Source: Thioalkalivibrio paradoxus ARh 1 (GTDB lineage: Bacteria; Pseudomonadota; Gammaproteobacteria; Ectothiorhodospirales; Ectothiorhodospiraceae). Taken from it: a DNA stretch of 64,000 nucleotides. Shown here one piece after another: positions 53,690 through 63,021 of this stretch. The notes under the pieces are model-generated. The model saw only the letters and a program-made list of their open reading frames with translations, ran no database searches and had not been told where the DNA came from. Numbering within the stretch: the first letter of the stretch is position 1; each line of letters starts with the position of its first letter. The stretch covers positions 1,028,501 through 1,092,500 of the forward strand of contig NZ_CP007029.1 of NCBI RefSeq assembly GCF_000227685.2, read 5' to 3'. The position numbers and the translations under genes are program-made.

Positions 53690-54122
53690 GCCGCATCTGC
53701 GCCATGTCCTGCTTGATGCCGAAGCCTTTCCGGCCCACCAGTTCAAGGACCTGTAACAGCATCGCTGGGCGGTCGAGGAATCGTTCAAAGCGCTGAAGCC
53801 GGTGCTGCGCGTGGAACAATTCCTCACCCGGGGCGTGCTCGGCGTGTATCAGGAGGTCTACGCCCGCTTCCTGACGCTCACGCTGGCCAGCATCGCGCGG
53901 GTCCTGGCACAGCCCACGGTCGTGGCATGCACCGAGGGTCGCAAGCATCCTAATCAGGTCAACTTCCGCGCCACGCTGGCCAAGCTGCGCACGCGCTTCT
54001 TCCAGCTCTGGGAACCCGCGGACACGCACGGTTGCCTCGACCTGCCCGTGTGGATTGCGCGCGATGTGGAACCGATCCGGTCTCGCCGGTCCTATCCGCC
54101 CGCGGAAAACCTAGCGCATTAA
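53690..54122 (+). pseudogene. IS4-family transposase, C-terminal remnant
   Basis: LRHVLLDAEAFPAHQFKDL, stop TAA at 53754-53756, then QHRWAVEESFKALKPVLRVEQFLTRGVLGVYQEVYARFLTLTLASIARVLAQP. The WAVEESFK and LGVYQE segments are the IS4 C-terminal signature (catalytic Glu). The N-terminal DDE part is missing, so it is a relic between the IS3 element and the CRISPR locus. Confidence 0.72.
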
Positions 54123-54178
54123 ACCCTTGGCGTTCGCAGGGGTCGACAATTGACGACATTGGCCTCTGGGGTCACGAT

Positions 54179-55027
54179 TCAAGGATCCGGTGGGTTGTCT
54201 GGGATCCAGATATGGTAAAGCGACCCGGAGAAAAATCGGTATTGCAACGAGCGTTCCACGTATCGCCTCAAGGCGCGTCTGACGTCCGGTATGACCAGCG
54301 TGTCAAAGACTGTACGGTTTCGGTTCTCCTCGTGCTCCAGGCAAAGGGTCTTCCGGATGTTCTCCGGCAACTTGGGGTTCAGCTGAAACGTTAGCGTTAC
54401 CCGCTCGTTCCACTCCTTGTCTGCGTCCGGTCCAACATAGCGCGAGTGGTCGCTGTTGCCGAGCACGCGGTAGATCCGTGACGGCACCAGATCGACGTAG
54501 TACCCCGGCTGATTATCGCTCCACGATCCGTATCCACGGAAATGGATCCGGGCGACGTCACGCACGAGGGTATGCGGGCTGAACCAGATCGCGGCGGTCC
54601 GCCTCTTCGACACGTACTCGATCGGGATGGCGCGCCGTTGGACACAGGCCCGATGCAGCATGCGGAAGTACTGGTTATGCGGCTCCCGAAACCCGATCGC
54701 AGCCACGTCTTCAATCGGAATCCCGAACCGTGGCGATTCACCGACGGCTTCTGCGAAGCGCGCTTCGCCGCGCACGATATCGATCAGGGCACCGGGGGCA
54801 ACGGGAGCGAATTCCGGTTGAACATGGGGGCGATCCGTATCGGGATCGATTCTCTCGGCCAGCAACTCAAGTCGATCGCCAAACTCCCGCCGGTATGGCG
54901 CAAGGATCTGCCGCTGCACGTGCTCGCGCGTTCGCCCCAGCAACTGACCGAGCCGCGCTCCGGTAACGCGTCCTTCCCAGTACACCAGGTATTCGAGCAG
55001 TGCGTATTGAATCTTCCATTTTCTCAT
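54179..55027 (-). CDS. WYL-domain transcriptional regulator of the CRISPR-Cas locus
   Basis: 282 residues. N-terminal winged HTH (IQYALLEYLVYWEGRVTGARLGQLLGRTREHVQRQI), central WYL domain (RRAIPIEYVSKRRTAAIWFSPHTLVRDVARIHFRGY), and a C-terminal extension ending in a basic region. Divergent from cas6 with 84 bases between starts. A WYL protein (Sll7009) represses the type I-D locus of Synechocystis, which supports the same job here. The ATG at 55027 lies inside a perfect palindrome, pointing to autorepression. Confidence 0.87.
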   Translation of the reverse strand: MRKWKIQYALLEYLVYWEGRVTGARLGQLLGRTREHVQRQILAPYRREFGDRLELLAERIDPDTDRPHVQPEFAPVAPGALIDIVRGEARFAEAVGESPRFGIPIEDVAAIGFREPHNQYFRMLHRACVQRRAIPIEYVSKRRTAAIWFSPHTLVRDVARIHFRGYGSWSDNQPGYYVDLVPSRIYRVLGNSDHSRYVGPDADKEWNERVTLTFQLNPKLPENIRKTLCLEHEENRNRTVFDTLVIPDVRRALRRYVERSLQYRFFSGSLYHIWIPDNPPDP

Positions 55028-55039
55028 GTGTGAGAAAAT
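55018..55039. promoter_or_regulatory. Palindromic operator between the WYL gene and cas6
   Basis: ATTTTCTCA, four-base spacer TGTG, TGAGAAAAT: perfect nine-base arms. It overlaps the regulator's start codon and is 73 bases before cas6. Likely WYL binding site. Confidence 0.65.
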
Positions 55040-55111
55040 ATCACATATTGGTACTGGCACAATCAGCTTCTGATCCGCACACTGAACGCATTCCAATCGG
55101 GAGACCGCGGC

Positions 55112-55822
55112 ATGCGCATCAGAATCGATTTCGGAGGAGACCCTCAGTACGTCCAGTTCACGGACTCCATGAATGCCGCGCTCGTGGCGGCGTTCGTGGC
55201 AGCGGGTCTGTGTTCGGAAGAAGTCGTCGGAGAATCGGCCGAACCCTGGACCTTCGGCATGGAGGCGTATTCACATCCGGGCCGCAAGCGTCGGGTACGT
55301 TCGGTCGTCGTGTCATCACCCTCGTCCCGGTTTGACGCGATCGCCGCTCATCTCGATCCAGCGGCGATCGCGACCACTTCCTGCAACGGTGATGTTATCG
55401 ATGGCACGGGCGCCCGCGTTCTGCCTTGCGACGATCTGCCGGAGACGACCACCGAAGTGATGATCGGCTTCATCAGCCCGTTCCTGTTGCCGGTGAAAAA
55501 GAATGGTCGCGCAAAAACCCGTTTCCACGAGGAATTGCCGGTTAGCGAGGCACCTGCCGCGTTGAAGACAGGCCTGGAGCGTCGCGCCAGACGTTCACTG
55601 GATCTCGGCATCGCCATCGATCCGTTGAGTGCCGCCACCGACGGCCAGCGCAAGCACCTGATTCAACTGCGCAGGTTCTCCTCCGGCCGCCGAATGATCC
55701 TGCCAGGTTTCGCTGTCCCCATCACCCTCCGCGGGGCTCCCGAGGATATCCGCTTCGCCTACCTCGCCGGGTTCGGTGCCAAGACCCGAAACGGTAACGG
55801 CTGCCCCGCCCTGATGCAGTGA
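55112..55822 (+). CDS. cas6: CRISPR RNA endoribonuclease Cas6 (type I-D locus)
   Basis: 236 residues with two ferredoxin-like RAMP halves. N-terminal MRIRIDFGGDPQYVQFTDSM, middle ETTTEVMIGFISPFLLPVKKNG, and the Gly-rich C-terminal loop FAYLAGFGAKTRNGNGCPAL that is diagnostic for Cas6. It should cut pre-crRNA in the repeat. GGGAG precedes the ATG; first gene of the operon, seven bases before cas10d. The catalytic His cannot be assigned from sequence alone. In cyanobacterial I-D loci cas6 lies after csc1, so the order differs. Confidence 0.83.
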   Translation: MRIRIDFGGDPQYVQFTDSMNAALVAAFVAAGLCSEEVVGESAEPWTFGMEAYSHPGRKRRVRSVVVSSPSSRFDAIAAHLDPAAIATTSCNGDVIDGTGARVLPCDDLPETTTEVMIGFISPFLLPVKKNGRAKTRFHEELPVSEAPAALKTGLERRARRSLDLGIAIDPLSAATDGQRKHLIQLRRFSSGRRMILPGFAVPITLRGAPEDIRFAYLAGFGAKTRNGNGCPALMQ

Positions 55823-55829
55823 GGCCAAG

Positions 55830-58754
55830 ATGCTGACCCTCTCTCGTGAGTTGTTCCAGACCTTCATGCGCACCGCGGTCATTCGGGGTGCTTTCTCTGC
55901 CGAGGAGCGCACTCTCGGCACCGGTCCGCTCGCGGAGAAGACGGCCCGCGATATTGCAGCCGGCAGGCGCATTGATCATCGCGTTCCCTACCTCTGCCGG
56001 GTCTCTGGCAAGGGGGGGGTGAGTGCCGGGACGGATTCGATGCGCCGCCTGCGTTTTCGAAACGTAAGCCTCCTCGATCACATGGTTTCCGTCGCCCGTG
56101 GCGCGGCGGTCTTCGCCGAACTGGACCTGCGGGCTTGCGGGATTCCGGACGAACGCATACGCCCCCGGATCAGCCTGTTGATTGCCATCGGCTTCTTGCA
56201 TGATGCGGACAAGATCCTTGCGCGCAGTCGGGCCGAGGACCTGACGCCTGACGATGTCGCGGGGCTGCTCTCACGGTACCACGTGGACGCCTTTCTTCAG
56301 GATGCGGGCATCACCGTTTCGGCGGCCGACATCTGGTCAATGATCCAGGAGGTCGAGGTGAGCCGCGCCGGCTCGCTGCGTCCGGGGATGCGGCTGCTTT
56401 CAGCCGAGGAAACCGGGGATTGCCAGTACGTCCGTCTCGCCGATCGCCTGGATGGCATTTTTCTCAAGACGCAACCGGATCCTTCCCCGGCTCATATCCG
56501 GGAACATGGGCAGCGTCGCGAAAAGTGGGGCATCGAAGGTGTCGTGGAGGAGTTAGCAAGTTTCGGCGGCTTCCGCAGCCAGGTCTTCGCCGGAGGATGG
56601 CGTGCAGTGCGCGTTCGGTCCCCGCATACCCCATTTCTGCTCAATCAGTTGCAACGTGGCATGTCGGCGGCCGTACAGGACATGGCACAAATGCCGCCGC
56701 TGATCGAGATTCACCACGACGGCGAGTTCCTCGCCATCATCCCCGAGGAAATAGCGGATCCGGCGATAGCGGCGACGATCGAGCGCGCTACCCGGCGCCT
56801 TCGGTTGCCGATGCGGGTGATGACCAATCCCAAGGGCACCCGCGACATTCTGGATGGTGGAGCCGGGTCAGCGGATCTGCGGCATGTTCTTGAGAAGAAC
56901 CCGCGCGAAGCCTCGAAAGCACTATTCCTGCATGCAAGCCTCGTTACCGATGCTGCCGGCTTGCGCGAGCCGATTGACGCGCTGCTGGCGCCTCTGGGAT
57001 TCCCCCCGAATTACGGAGGACTCGAAACCTTCTCGGGGCAACATTTCCAGGCATGGCCGTCGCGCGACGACGACAGCCCCACCATGACCGCTATGCGCAG
57101 TGAGGCCGCGATGATCGCGATTGCCATGGGCTGTGCGGAACCGGAGGAACGATCCCTGGCAGCCAGGGTTCCGGATGCGGCAACGCGCGAAGCCGAGTTG
57201 GTGGCTGTGCTGGCCCAAAGCGCGCTGCCGCCGCCAGACTGGTTGCTTGGCATGACGCACAAGCTAAGTCGTCAGACACTCCTGGCAGCCCTCGCCGCGG
57301 GCGTTGCCGAACAGGACCCGGAATGCCGGGAGCGAATTCTCGGCGAAGAAGGCCTGCTGCGGCTCTGGCTTTGCGGCGACGAGGCTGAACGGCTCGGCCT
57401 GCTGGCGAAAATCCCGGATTCTGCAGTCCTCATGGATGCTGCGGCGGGTTGGCTTCGTGCAGCGATGACGCGGCGCTTTCTTGCCGGGGACGAGGGCGCG
57501 GAAGGCCGTTGTCATTTCACCAATCTGCCGGTCAGCCTTGCCGGCCGGATCGACACCAAATCGGGTCTCGATGGCGTGAACGTCAGTGCGTTTTCCGGCC
57601 GCGAGGGGCGACCGGAATCGTTCGAAAGCAGCAAGGCGCAGACTCTCGTTTCCGCTCCGGCCGCGGCCGAGCACCGCTTGCGCACATTGCTGGGCGAGGG
57701 CCGAAAAGGCGAAGTGCCCGCATACGTTTCCTCCCCCACGATGATGGGCCTGTTTGCCAGTCTGAACATGCGCGCCGACGACGATTCCCTTCAAATCAGT
57801 CCGTACGACCTGATGCGCCAGGAGAAGAAACCGGGAAGGAAAGTCTGGCCGGAGGCGGAGATCTATGGACAGCGCATCCTGTTTGCTCGGCATCTTTCGG
57901 TCCCGTCCAGGATGATGGAAGCCATTTCCCTGGTGCGAATGATGATGCAATCGGCGCTGCGGCTGTCACGGCCGGTTCACGTTTTTCAGGGTCTCCCTGT
58001 GCCCGAAAACGCCTACGTGCATTTCGACTTTCTGCCCGATGCGGTAAAGCGCGGGCTTGGCGGGCCATCGCTTCGGCTGGAACAAGTCCCGGATGCCGTT
58101 GACTTTCTCCATATCCTGGAGCAGTTGGGTGGCACGCCGAATCTCGGGCTTGAGGTTGCGCTGCGTTATGCCGACCCCGCCACCCGTTTTGGCGCCGCCT
58201 GTGAGGCGCTCGCCGTACTCAACCGGTTGCCCGAGGAGCAACAAAAGCGCCACGGCAACCTGCAATTCACTCTGCGCGACTTCACAAGGAGCCCCGACAT
58301 TCTCATGAACCAAAACGACAATGTTCTGATCGATTTTGCGCGAGCAATGACGCGCGTTCAGGCCGCGCCCGCGCGGGATGCAAGCAACGCCGAACGCATG
58401 CTCGGCTTGAAGGTTGCGCTGGCGGCGGTGGAAGGCTGTGCCGGTGCCATCCACCAGACAGGAACGGAAACCCTGATCGCGGCAATTGCCGGGGAGTTGG
58501 AGAACGAGTTCATGCGCTCCTCGCGTTTGACGTGGCGCGGCAAGGACAAGGAACTTCCATTCCCGCGCAGAGCAGCGCACGAGGCGGCCACCGTGTTTGT
58601 TGAGCATGTCTGGCCGATTGCGTTCCGCGGCCGCCCGCCGGCATCCAAGGCCCGCCGCATCGCCATGGCCGTCTATCAGGTTGCGTTCGAGACCGAGTCC
58701 TACCGGAAACGCAAGGAGACTGAAGAGACCGCCGCCGCCCCCGAAAAAACCTGA
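55830..58754 (+). CDS. cas10d: Cas10d/Csc3, large subunit of type I-D Cascade with HD nuclease
   Basis: 974 residues. N-terminal HD domain with His84 (SLLDHMVSVARG) and the His-Asp pair 124-125 (AIGFLHDADKIL): in type I-D the HD nuclease sits here rather than on Cas3. The central part has GVNVSAFSGREGRPESF, matching the Csc3 VSAFSGR motif, but the usual paired Cys of the zinc ribbon are lost (CHFTN and VSAPAAAE in place of CxxC). The C-terminal helical half has AYVHFDFLPDAVKRGL and LRLEQVP, as in Csc3. No GGDD cyclase motif, as normal for Cas10d. Confidence 0.9.
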   Translation: MLTLSRELFQTFMRTAVIRGAFSAEERTLGTGPLAEKTARDIAAGRRIDHRVPYLCRVSGKGGVSAGTDSMRRLRFRNVSLLDHMVSVARGAAVFAELDLRACGIPDERIRPRISLLIAIGFLHDADKILARSRAEDLTPDDVAGLLSRYHVDAFLQDAGITVSAADIWSMIQEVEVSRAGSLRPGMRLLSAEETGDCQYVRLADRLDGIFLKTQPDPSPAHIREHGQRREKWGIEGVVEELASFGGFRSQVFAGGWRAVRVRSPHTPFLLNQLQRGMSAAVQDMAQMPPLIEIHHDGEFLAIIPEEIADPAIAATIERATRRLRLPMRVMTNPKGTRDILDGGAGSADLRHVLEKNPREASKALFLHASLVTDAAGLREPIDALLAPLGFPPNYGGLETFSGQHFQAWPSRDDDSPTMTAMRSEAAMIAIAMGCAEPEERSLAARVPDAATREAELVAVLAQSALPPPDWLLGMTHKLSRQTLLAALAAGVAEQDPECRERILGEEGLLRLWLCGDEAERLGLLAKIPDSAVLMDAAAGWLRAAMTRRFLAGDEGAEGRCHFTNLPVSLAGRIDTKSGLDGVNVSAFSGREGRPESFESSKAQTLVSAPAAAEHRLRTLLGEGRKGEVPAYVSSPTMMGLFASLNMRADDDSLQISPYDLMRQEKKPGRKVWPEAEIYGQRILFARHLSVPSRMMEAISLVRMMMQSALRLSRPVHVFQGLPVPENAYVHFDFLPDAVKRGLGGPSLRLEQVPDAVDFLHILEQLGGTPNLGLEVALRYADPATRFGAACEALAVLNRLPEEQQKRHGNLQFTLRDFTRSPDILMNQNDNVLIDFARAMTRVQAAPARDASNAERMLGLKVALAAVEGCAGAIHQTGTETLIAAIAGELENEFMRSSRLTWRGKDKELPFPRRAAHEAATVFVEHVWPIAFRGRPPASKARRIAMAVYQVAFETESYRKRKETEETAAAPEKT

Positions 58755-58780
58755 CCGTTCCGGAACAAGGAGAACACACC

Positions 58781-59788
58781 ATGACCCTCGACACCCTCAA
58801 ACCCTACCTCGGCGATCTCAACTCCATGCTCGCCATCACGGAAGTCGATGCCAAGAAATCGTACGCCCAACCCGCGTTGAAAAACCTGGGCTCAGCAGTT
58901 CTTGTGGTCCTGCGCGAGGTGATCTCGCCGGCATCGTTTCGCAATGCGGAAGCCGAAATCACCGACATCGAAGTGAACGGTCGCCGGCATGTCCGCGCCG
59001 TGGCGAACAAGTTCAAGTTCGGCGAGCGCGCCCGCGGCCTGCAAGTTTTGCGCTATTTCGGTGCAGGCGGCAAGGCGGCGCAGAATAAGACGGCCTTCCA
59101 TGGCAAGGAGAAGCCTTCCGCAAAATTTGACCTTAACACCCTTGTCTTTGGCGACAGCGCCAACCATGGGTCCAAGGTGCTTCCGGTCAAGGCGAGCGCC
59201 CAGTATTCCGATGCCGTTTCGATTCAGGACTACTCGGAAGCGGTCGATCTGACTTTCCATAACCGCGCTTCTGAAGATGGCTCGCTGTGGGACGCCGAAG
59301 GCAAGAAGAACTCGAGCAACCTGTTCGAGCGCCATTTCGTGAAACCGGGAATGCTGTTGCTGCAAACCATCGCCTTCAATGGCAAGGTTGCCCCGGTCCA
59401 GGCCCTTGAACACCTGCTGCTGAGCCTGGGTCTTGCCGGCGCCTATGGCGGAGCAACGTCCATCTATGGCGTCAACGTCCGCAACCATATGGTTGGTCTT
59501 TTCGCGGGGCATCTGGAACGCGACCTTGCCAGCCCCTATGTCGCCATTGACCGGCTCCGTTCCGGCGCGCAGGTCGATGCATCCGACCCGGCTGCGATCC
59601 AGGAAGCGCTGTCCGCACTGTACCGGGCCGCCTGGCCGGTGGAAATCCCCGGTGCGACGGTTGCCGACTTGCAGCGCGATCTCATCGCCCGACTGGAAGC
59701 CGACGATGCAGGCTTGCGTGAGCGTTACACGACCACGGCCGCGCAGGTCGGGAAATACTTCGATGCCTGGTTCGAGGGGATCGGCTGA
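58781..59788 (+). CDS. csc2: Cas7d/Csc2 backbone subunit
   Basis: 335 residues. PYLGDLNSMLAITEVDAKKSYAQPALKNLGSAVLVVLREVISPASFRN is the Csc2 N-terminus; the Gly-rich LLLSLGLAGAYGGATSIYGVNVRNHMVGL segment is the RAMP/Cas7 palm feature. It forms the crRNA-binding filament. 26 bases after cas10d; AAGGAG precedes the ATG; TGA overlaps the csc1 ATG. Confidence 0.9.
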   Translation: MTLDTLKPYLGDLNSMLAITEVDAKKSYAQPALKNLGSAVLVVLREVISPASFRNAEAEITDIEVNGRRHVRAVANKFKFGERARGLQVLRYFGAGGKAAQNKTAFHGKEKPSAKFDLNTLVFGDSANHGSKVLPVKASAQYSDAVSIQDYSEAVDLTFHNRASEDGSLWDAEGKKNSSNLFERHFVKPGMLLLQTIAFNGKVAPVQALEHLLLSLGLAGAYGGATSIYGVNVRNHMVGLFAGHLERDLASPYVAIDRLRSGAQVDASDPAAIQEALSALYRAAWPVEIPGATVADLQRDLIARLEADDAGLRERYTTTAAQVGKYFDAWFEGIG

Positions 59789-60465
59789 TGCGCACCCCGG
59801 ACGTGACTCCGGTTCGGGCGGTCACCCTGACGCCCCTGCATTACCACAGTCTTGCCGTTCCTTCGGGAAGCGCCACGATTGCGGCCTTTCTCGCAGACCG
59901 GTCCATGGCCTATGCACTGGCCGGCGCGATGGGCGCGCTGGCCCCGTCCGCCGCGCTGCCACAGAAGGATTACCGGCGGGATCTCGAGGCCTTGCCGTGG
60001 CTTTGTTCGGCCTTCGAGGCGCGCAATCCGCGGCTACTTCCCGCCATCGGCAAGCGCCTGAACCTCGATACCGAGGGCGGGTACTCGAAAAAGATCATGG
60101 ACGCCACCGGAACGGGCAACCTCAAGACCTGGTTCTTTATCCAGGAAGTGCCCCCGGGCGTCGAATACGACGGGGCCATCTTCGGACCGGACCCGTTTCG
60201 CATGGCCTCGGTGGTCGAGGGGCGAGACGTCCGCGAGATCATCATCCGCACGGGCCGGCATCTGGCCGGCATCGTTTCCCTCACCCCTGCGGATGCGGAA
60301 ACCCCGATCCGGCTCAACGCCCACACGGCACATCTTTTTGGCACCGAACCGGAAGAAGATCCGGATATGGCCGTTGAGGTTTTCGCCTTGTACGACATCC
60401 AGCTGACCGCGCCGATGGAACCCGACAAGGCGCGCGAAATCGTGGGTCGTTGGCGCAACTTCTGA
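59788..60465 (+). CDS. csc1: Cas5d/Csc1 subunit
   Basis: 225 residues. RAVTLTPLHYHSLAVPSG at the start and YALAGAMGALAP, then KTWFFIQEVPPGVEYDGAIFGPDPFRM and IIRTGRHLAGIVSL follow the Csc1 (Cas5-type RAMP) layout; it caps the crRNA 5' handle. ATG overlaps the csc2 stop. 14 bases before cas3. Confidence 0.82.
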   Translation: MRTPDVTPVRAVTLTPLHYHSLAVPSGSATIAAFLADRSMAYALAGAMGALAPSAALPQKDYRRDLEALPWLCSAFEARNPRLLPAIGKRLNLDTEGGYSKKIMDATGTGNLKTWFFIQEVPPGVEYDGAIFGPDPFRMASVVEGRDVREIIIRTGRHLAGIVSLTPADAETPIRLNAHTAHLFGTEPEEDPDMAVEVFALYDIQLTAPMEPDKAREIVGRWRNF

Positions 60466-60479
60466 CCACGGAGATTCTC

Positions 60480-62477
60480 ATGCCCGAACACATGCGTTTC
60501 GTCATTCCGAGGCACGCGGTACCTGCGGATGCAGACACCGGCCTGTCGCCACTGCAACAGCGGATGCTCGATGATCGGACCCCGATCCGCATCTTTTCCG
60601 CACCGACCGGCGCAGGCAAGAGTTACGCGTTTCAGAAGGGCATGCGCGAGCGGGGCGATCGCGTGCTGTTCATCGTGCCCACGCGACGCTTGGCACAGAA
60701 CCTCGCGGAAGGATTGGTCGCAGACCTGATTCGCGATGGCGCCAGCGAGGAAAAGGCCTTGTCGAGAGTGTTTCTCTGGACGTCGGACGAGCGTCGGCGC
60801 CAGGAGCAAACCGACCCGGGTGTTCGCACGCGCGATCGACGCATCCGCCAGATCCGTTCCGACATGAGTGTAGATGGCGGCGGCTTCATGATCGTAGCCA
60901 CCCCGGAGAGTGTCGCCTGGTACCTGCTGAATCCACAGCTCCGCAGCGACGGCGTGGTTCCGGAGAATCTGCTCGACCTCCTGCAACTGAGCCACGTGGT
61001 GTTCGACGAGTTTCACACCATCGAGGCCCGGGGCATGGGCATGTCCTGTGCGCTGGCCACGTTCGCATGGCAGGCCGGGGGCACCGCGCGGATCACGTTT
61101 CTGTCGGCGACGCCGATCGACCTCAAGACCACATTGATCGGTTTCGGCATCCCCGAGGACCAGATCGCTGTCGCCCAGGAAACCGTCGTCACCGGCACGC
61201 GCGAGCAAACTGCGGGGATGCGCGCCGTTCATGGCGATGTCGAGGTAATTGTCGAACAGGGGACGGGACTGCTCCAGGCATTGGATGACCACCGAGCCGC
61301 GATTCTCGATACGCTGGCCCGACCGGATGATGGCCACCAGGTCGTGCTCGTCTACGACTCGGTTCGACAGTTGCTGGCGGACAAATCCGCGCTTGCCGGC
61401 TGGTTCGACAGCGTGGGTGTCAAACAGGGCGAGCGTCTGGCCGTGAACTCCTCCGACGACAGCGTGGATCGGGAAATGGATGGCTTCTTCACCATCGGCC
61501 GGCAGAACGATCCCCGGGATTTTCCGGTTCTGGTTGCGACTTCCAGCATCGAAATGGGGGTGACCTTCAAGGCCGGCCTGCTGTTGATGGAACCGGGTCA
61601 CGACGTCACTTCGTTCGTACAGCGCATCGGGCGAGTCGCGCGCGGAGATCTGCCGGGAACAGCGATCGTTCACCTGACGCAAACGGCACTGGATCGCCAC
61701 GCCTGGCTGAGGCAACTGCTGCGCGAGCTGCCGGCCGAGCATGGCAGCATCCCCATCGACCGCTTCACCAGCCACGTGCTCAAGGCGGTGCACGACCGCT
61801 TTCAAGTAACCGAGGAGGAACTGCGAATCGAGGATGGCATGTTCCGCCGCATGCCGCAGTCGGCCGTTTGGGCGGCCGGGGTGTTCTGGGTTGCGCTGGA
61901 GCGCGCGGCGAAATACCGGGGTTCGCGCGCGACGCTGCGCAGCTTCTCCCCACCGCAGGCCAAGGTAATCTTTGGCCCGGTCCATACCTTGGAAAACAGC
62001 GGCCTGAACGCCGCGCGGCAATGGGTACGCGCCTTTTTGCATGAAGCCAGGCGGCTGCGGGTGATCCTGCCCAAGGTGACATTGGTGGATCCCGGTGGTC
62101 GCAGAAAGTCGCTGCCCTGGATGCTGTATGCCGCCACCGAAGAACTGGTTCGAGCGCCTGTCACTCATGCCGATGACGGCTCTTTGGAGGTTCATGTTGC
62201 GCGCCCCATCGTGGAAGTAGAGCAGGCGCTGGGGGGTTCGCTTGCGCGACGTTTCGAGGAGGTGCTGTTTCCGCATTCTGGCCGCACACACACGCTGGAA
62301 CTCAGGGGGATACGGGACGCCTGGATTCGCGTGGCCGAGAACGAGTTGCAGGACCCAGGGCTTGAAGGCACACAGGAACGGGCGCTGCAGGCGGGGATCA
62401 GGCTGGTCCGCCTCACAGGCATCGTACCCATCGTGACCGAGGAGACAGCCGCCGATGATTCCAGCGTCATCGTCTGA
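60480..62477 (+). CDS. cas3: Cas3 helicase (HD-less, type I-D)
   Basis: 665 residues; ATG at 60480 after GGAG. Superfamily 2 helicase: Walker A SAPTGAGKS (40-48), DEAH-type box VVFDEFHTIE (176-179 as DEFH), motif III LSATPID (about 209), and motif VI VQRIGRVARGDLPG. There is no HD nuclease domain; in type I-D that activity is on Cas10d. The C-terminal 250 residues are locus-specific. Its 3' end overlaps cas4 by 23 bases. Confidence 0.9.
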   Translation: MPEHMRFVIPRHAVPADADTGLSPLQQRMLDDRTPIRIFSAPTGAGKSYAFQKGMRERGDRVLFIVPTRRLAQNLAEGLVADLIRDGASEEKALSRVFLWTSDERRRQEQTDPGVRTRDRRIRQIRSDMSVDGGGFMIVATPESVAWYLLNPQLRSDGVVPENLLDLLQLSHVVFDEFHTIEARGMGMSCALATFAWQAGGTARITFLSATPIDLKTTLIGFGIPEDQIAVAQETVVTGTREQTAGMRAVHGDVEVIVEQGTGLLQALDDHRAAILDTLARPDDGHQVVLVYDSVRQLLADKSALAGWFDSVGVKQGERLAVNSSDDSVDREMDGFFTIGRQNDPRDFPVLVATSSIEMGVTFKAGLLLMEPGHDVTSFVQRIGRVARGDLPGTAIVHLTQTALDRHAWLRQLLRELPAEHGSIPIDRFTSHVLKAVHDRFQVTEEELRIEDGMFRRMPQSAVWAAGVFWVALERAAKYRGSRATLRSFSPPQAKVIFGPVHTLENSGLNAARQWVRAFLHEARRLRVILPKVTLVDPGGRRKSLPWMLYAATEELVRAPVTHADDGSLEVHVARPIVEVEQALGGSLARRFEEVLFPHSGRTHTLELRGIRDAWIRVAENELQDPGLEGTQERALQAGIRLVRLTGIVPIVTEETAADDSSVIV

Positions 62478-63021
62478 ACTCGGCGACTGGGCCGCTCCGC
62501 TGGATCGTTTCCGCGATCTGTCCGAGCGGTTCCAGCTCCACGGGCTCTTGTTCCAGCATCTTGAACTGTGCGAGCGGCGTGCCTGGTTGCACATGAACCG
62601 GATCGACTACTCACACCTCGACGAGCGCATGCGGCTCGGTTCGGTAAACCATGCGATTCATCGGCCGCGAGATCATTCCGTCGAGGGTCTGATCGGCGTT
62701 TCACCTGACCGCATCGACTGGGATCGACGCGAAGTCATCGAAGCCAAGGGAAGCGCGGGTGCCCGCGAGGCCGTCTCCATGCAGACCCGTTTCTATGCCC
62801 TCTTGCTGATGGCGGCAACCGAAAAACGCTGGACGGCCACCAATGAAATCATCGGTGGCCGCAAGCGGTTGACGGTCGCGATCGAACGCGAACACCTTGA
62901 GACCATGCTCGCGATGGCCGAGCGGCTTGCCGAACTCAGCGGCCAGGAATGGCCCCCGCGGGTATCGCGCAAGTCCATCTGCGACGCCTGTTCCTACCGG
63001 TTTCTGTGTGGATTCGCGTGA
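62455..63021 (+). CDS. cas4: Cas4 iron-sulfur exonuclease
   Basis: 188 residues. Fe-S ligands Cys39 (LELCERRAWLH) and Cys176, 179, 185 (CDACSYRFLCGF). RecB-type nuclease motifs: RLGSVNHAIH, PDRIDWDRREVIEAKGS (Asp, ExK) and MQTRFYALLL (QxxxY). It trims prespacers and selects the PAM side during adaptation. Overlaps cas3 at the start and cas1 at the stop (TGATG). Confidence 0.93.
   Translation: MIPASSSELGDWAAPLDRFRDLSERFQLHGLLFQHLELCERRAWLHMNRIDYSHLDERMRLGSVNHAIHRPRDHSVEGLIGVSPDRIDWDRREVIEAKGSAGAREAVSMQTRFYALLLMAATEKRWTATNEIIGGRKRLTVAIEREHLETMLAMAERLAELSGQEWPPRVSRKSICDACSYRFLCGFA

Noticed and set aside
55028-55045. TGTGA...TCACA pattern resembling a CRP site next to the WYL palindrome
   Set aside because: Spacer is seven bases rather than six; the perfect nine-base palindrome beside it explains the symmetry better.
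59970-62594. 874-codon minus-strand open frame opposite cas3
   Set aside because: Shadow of the clear cas3 frame; composition is not protein-like.
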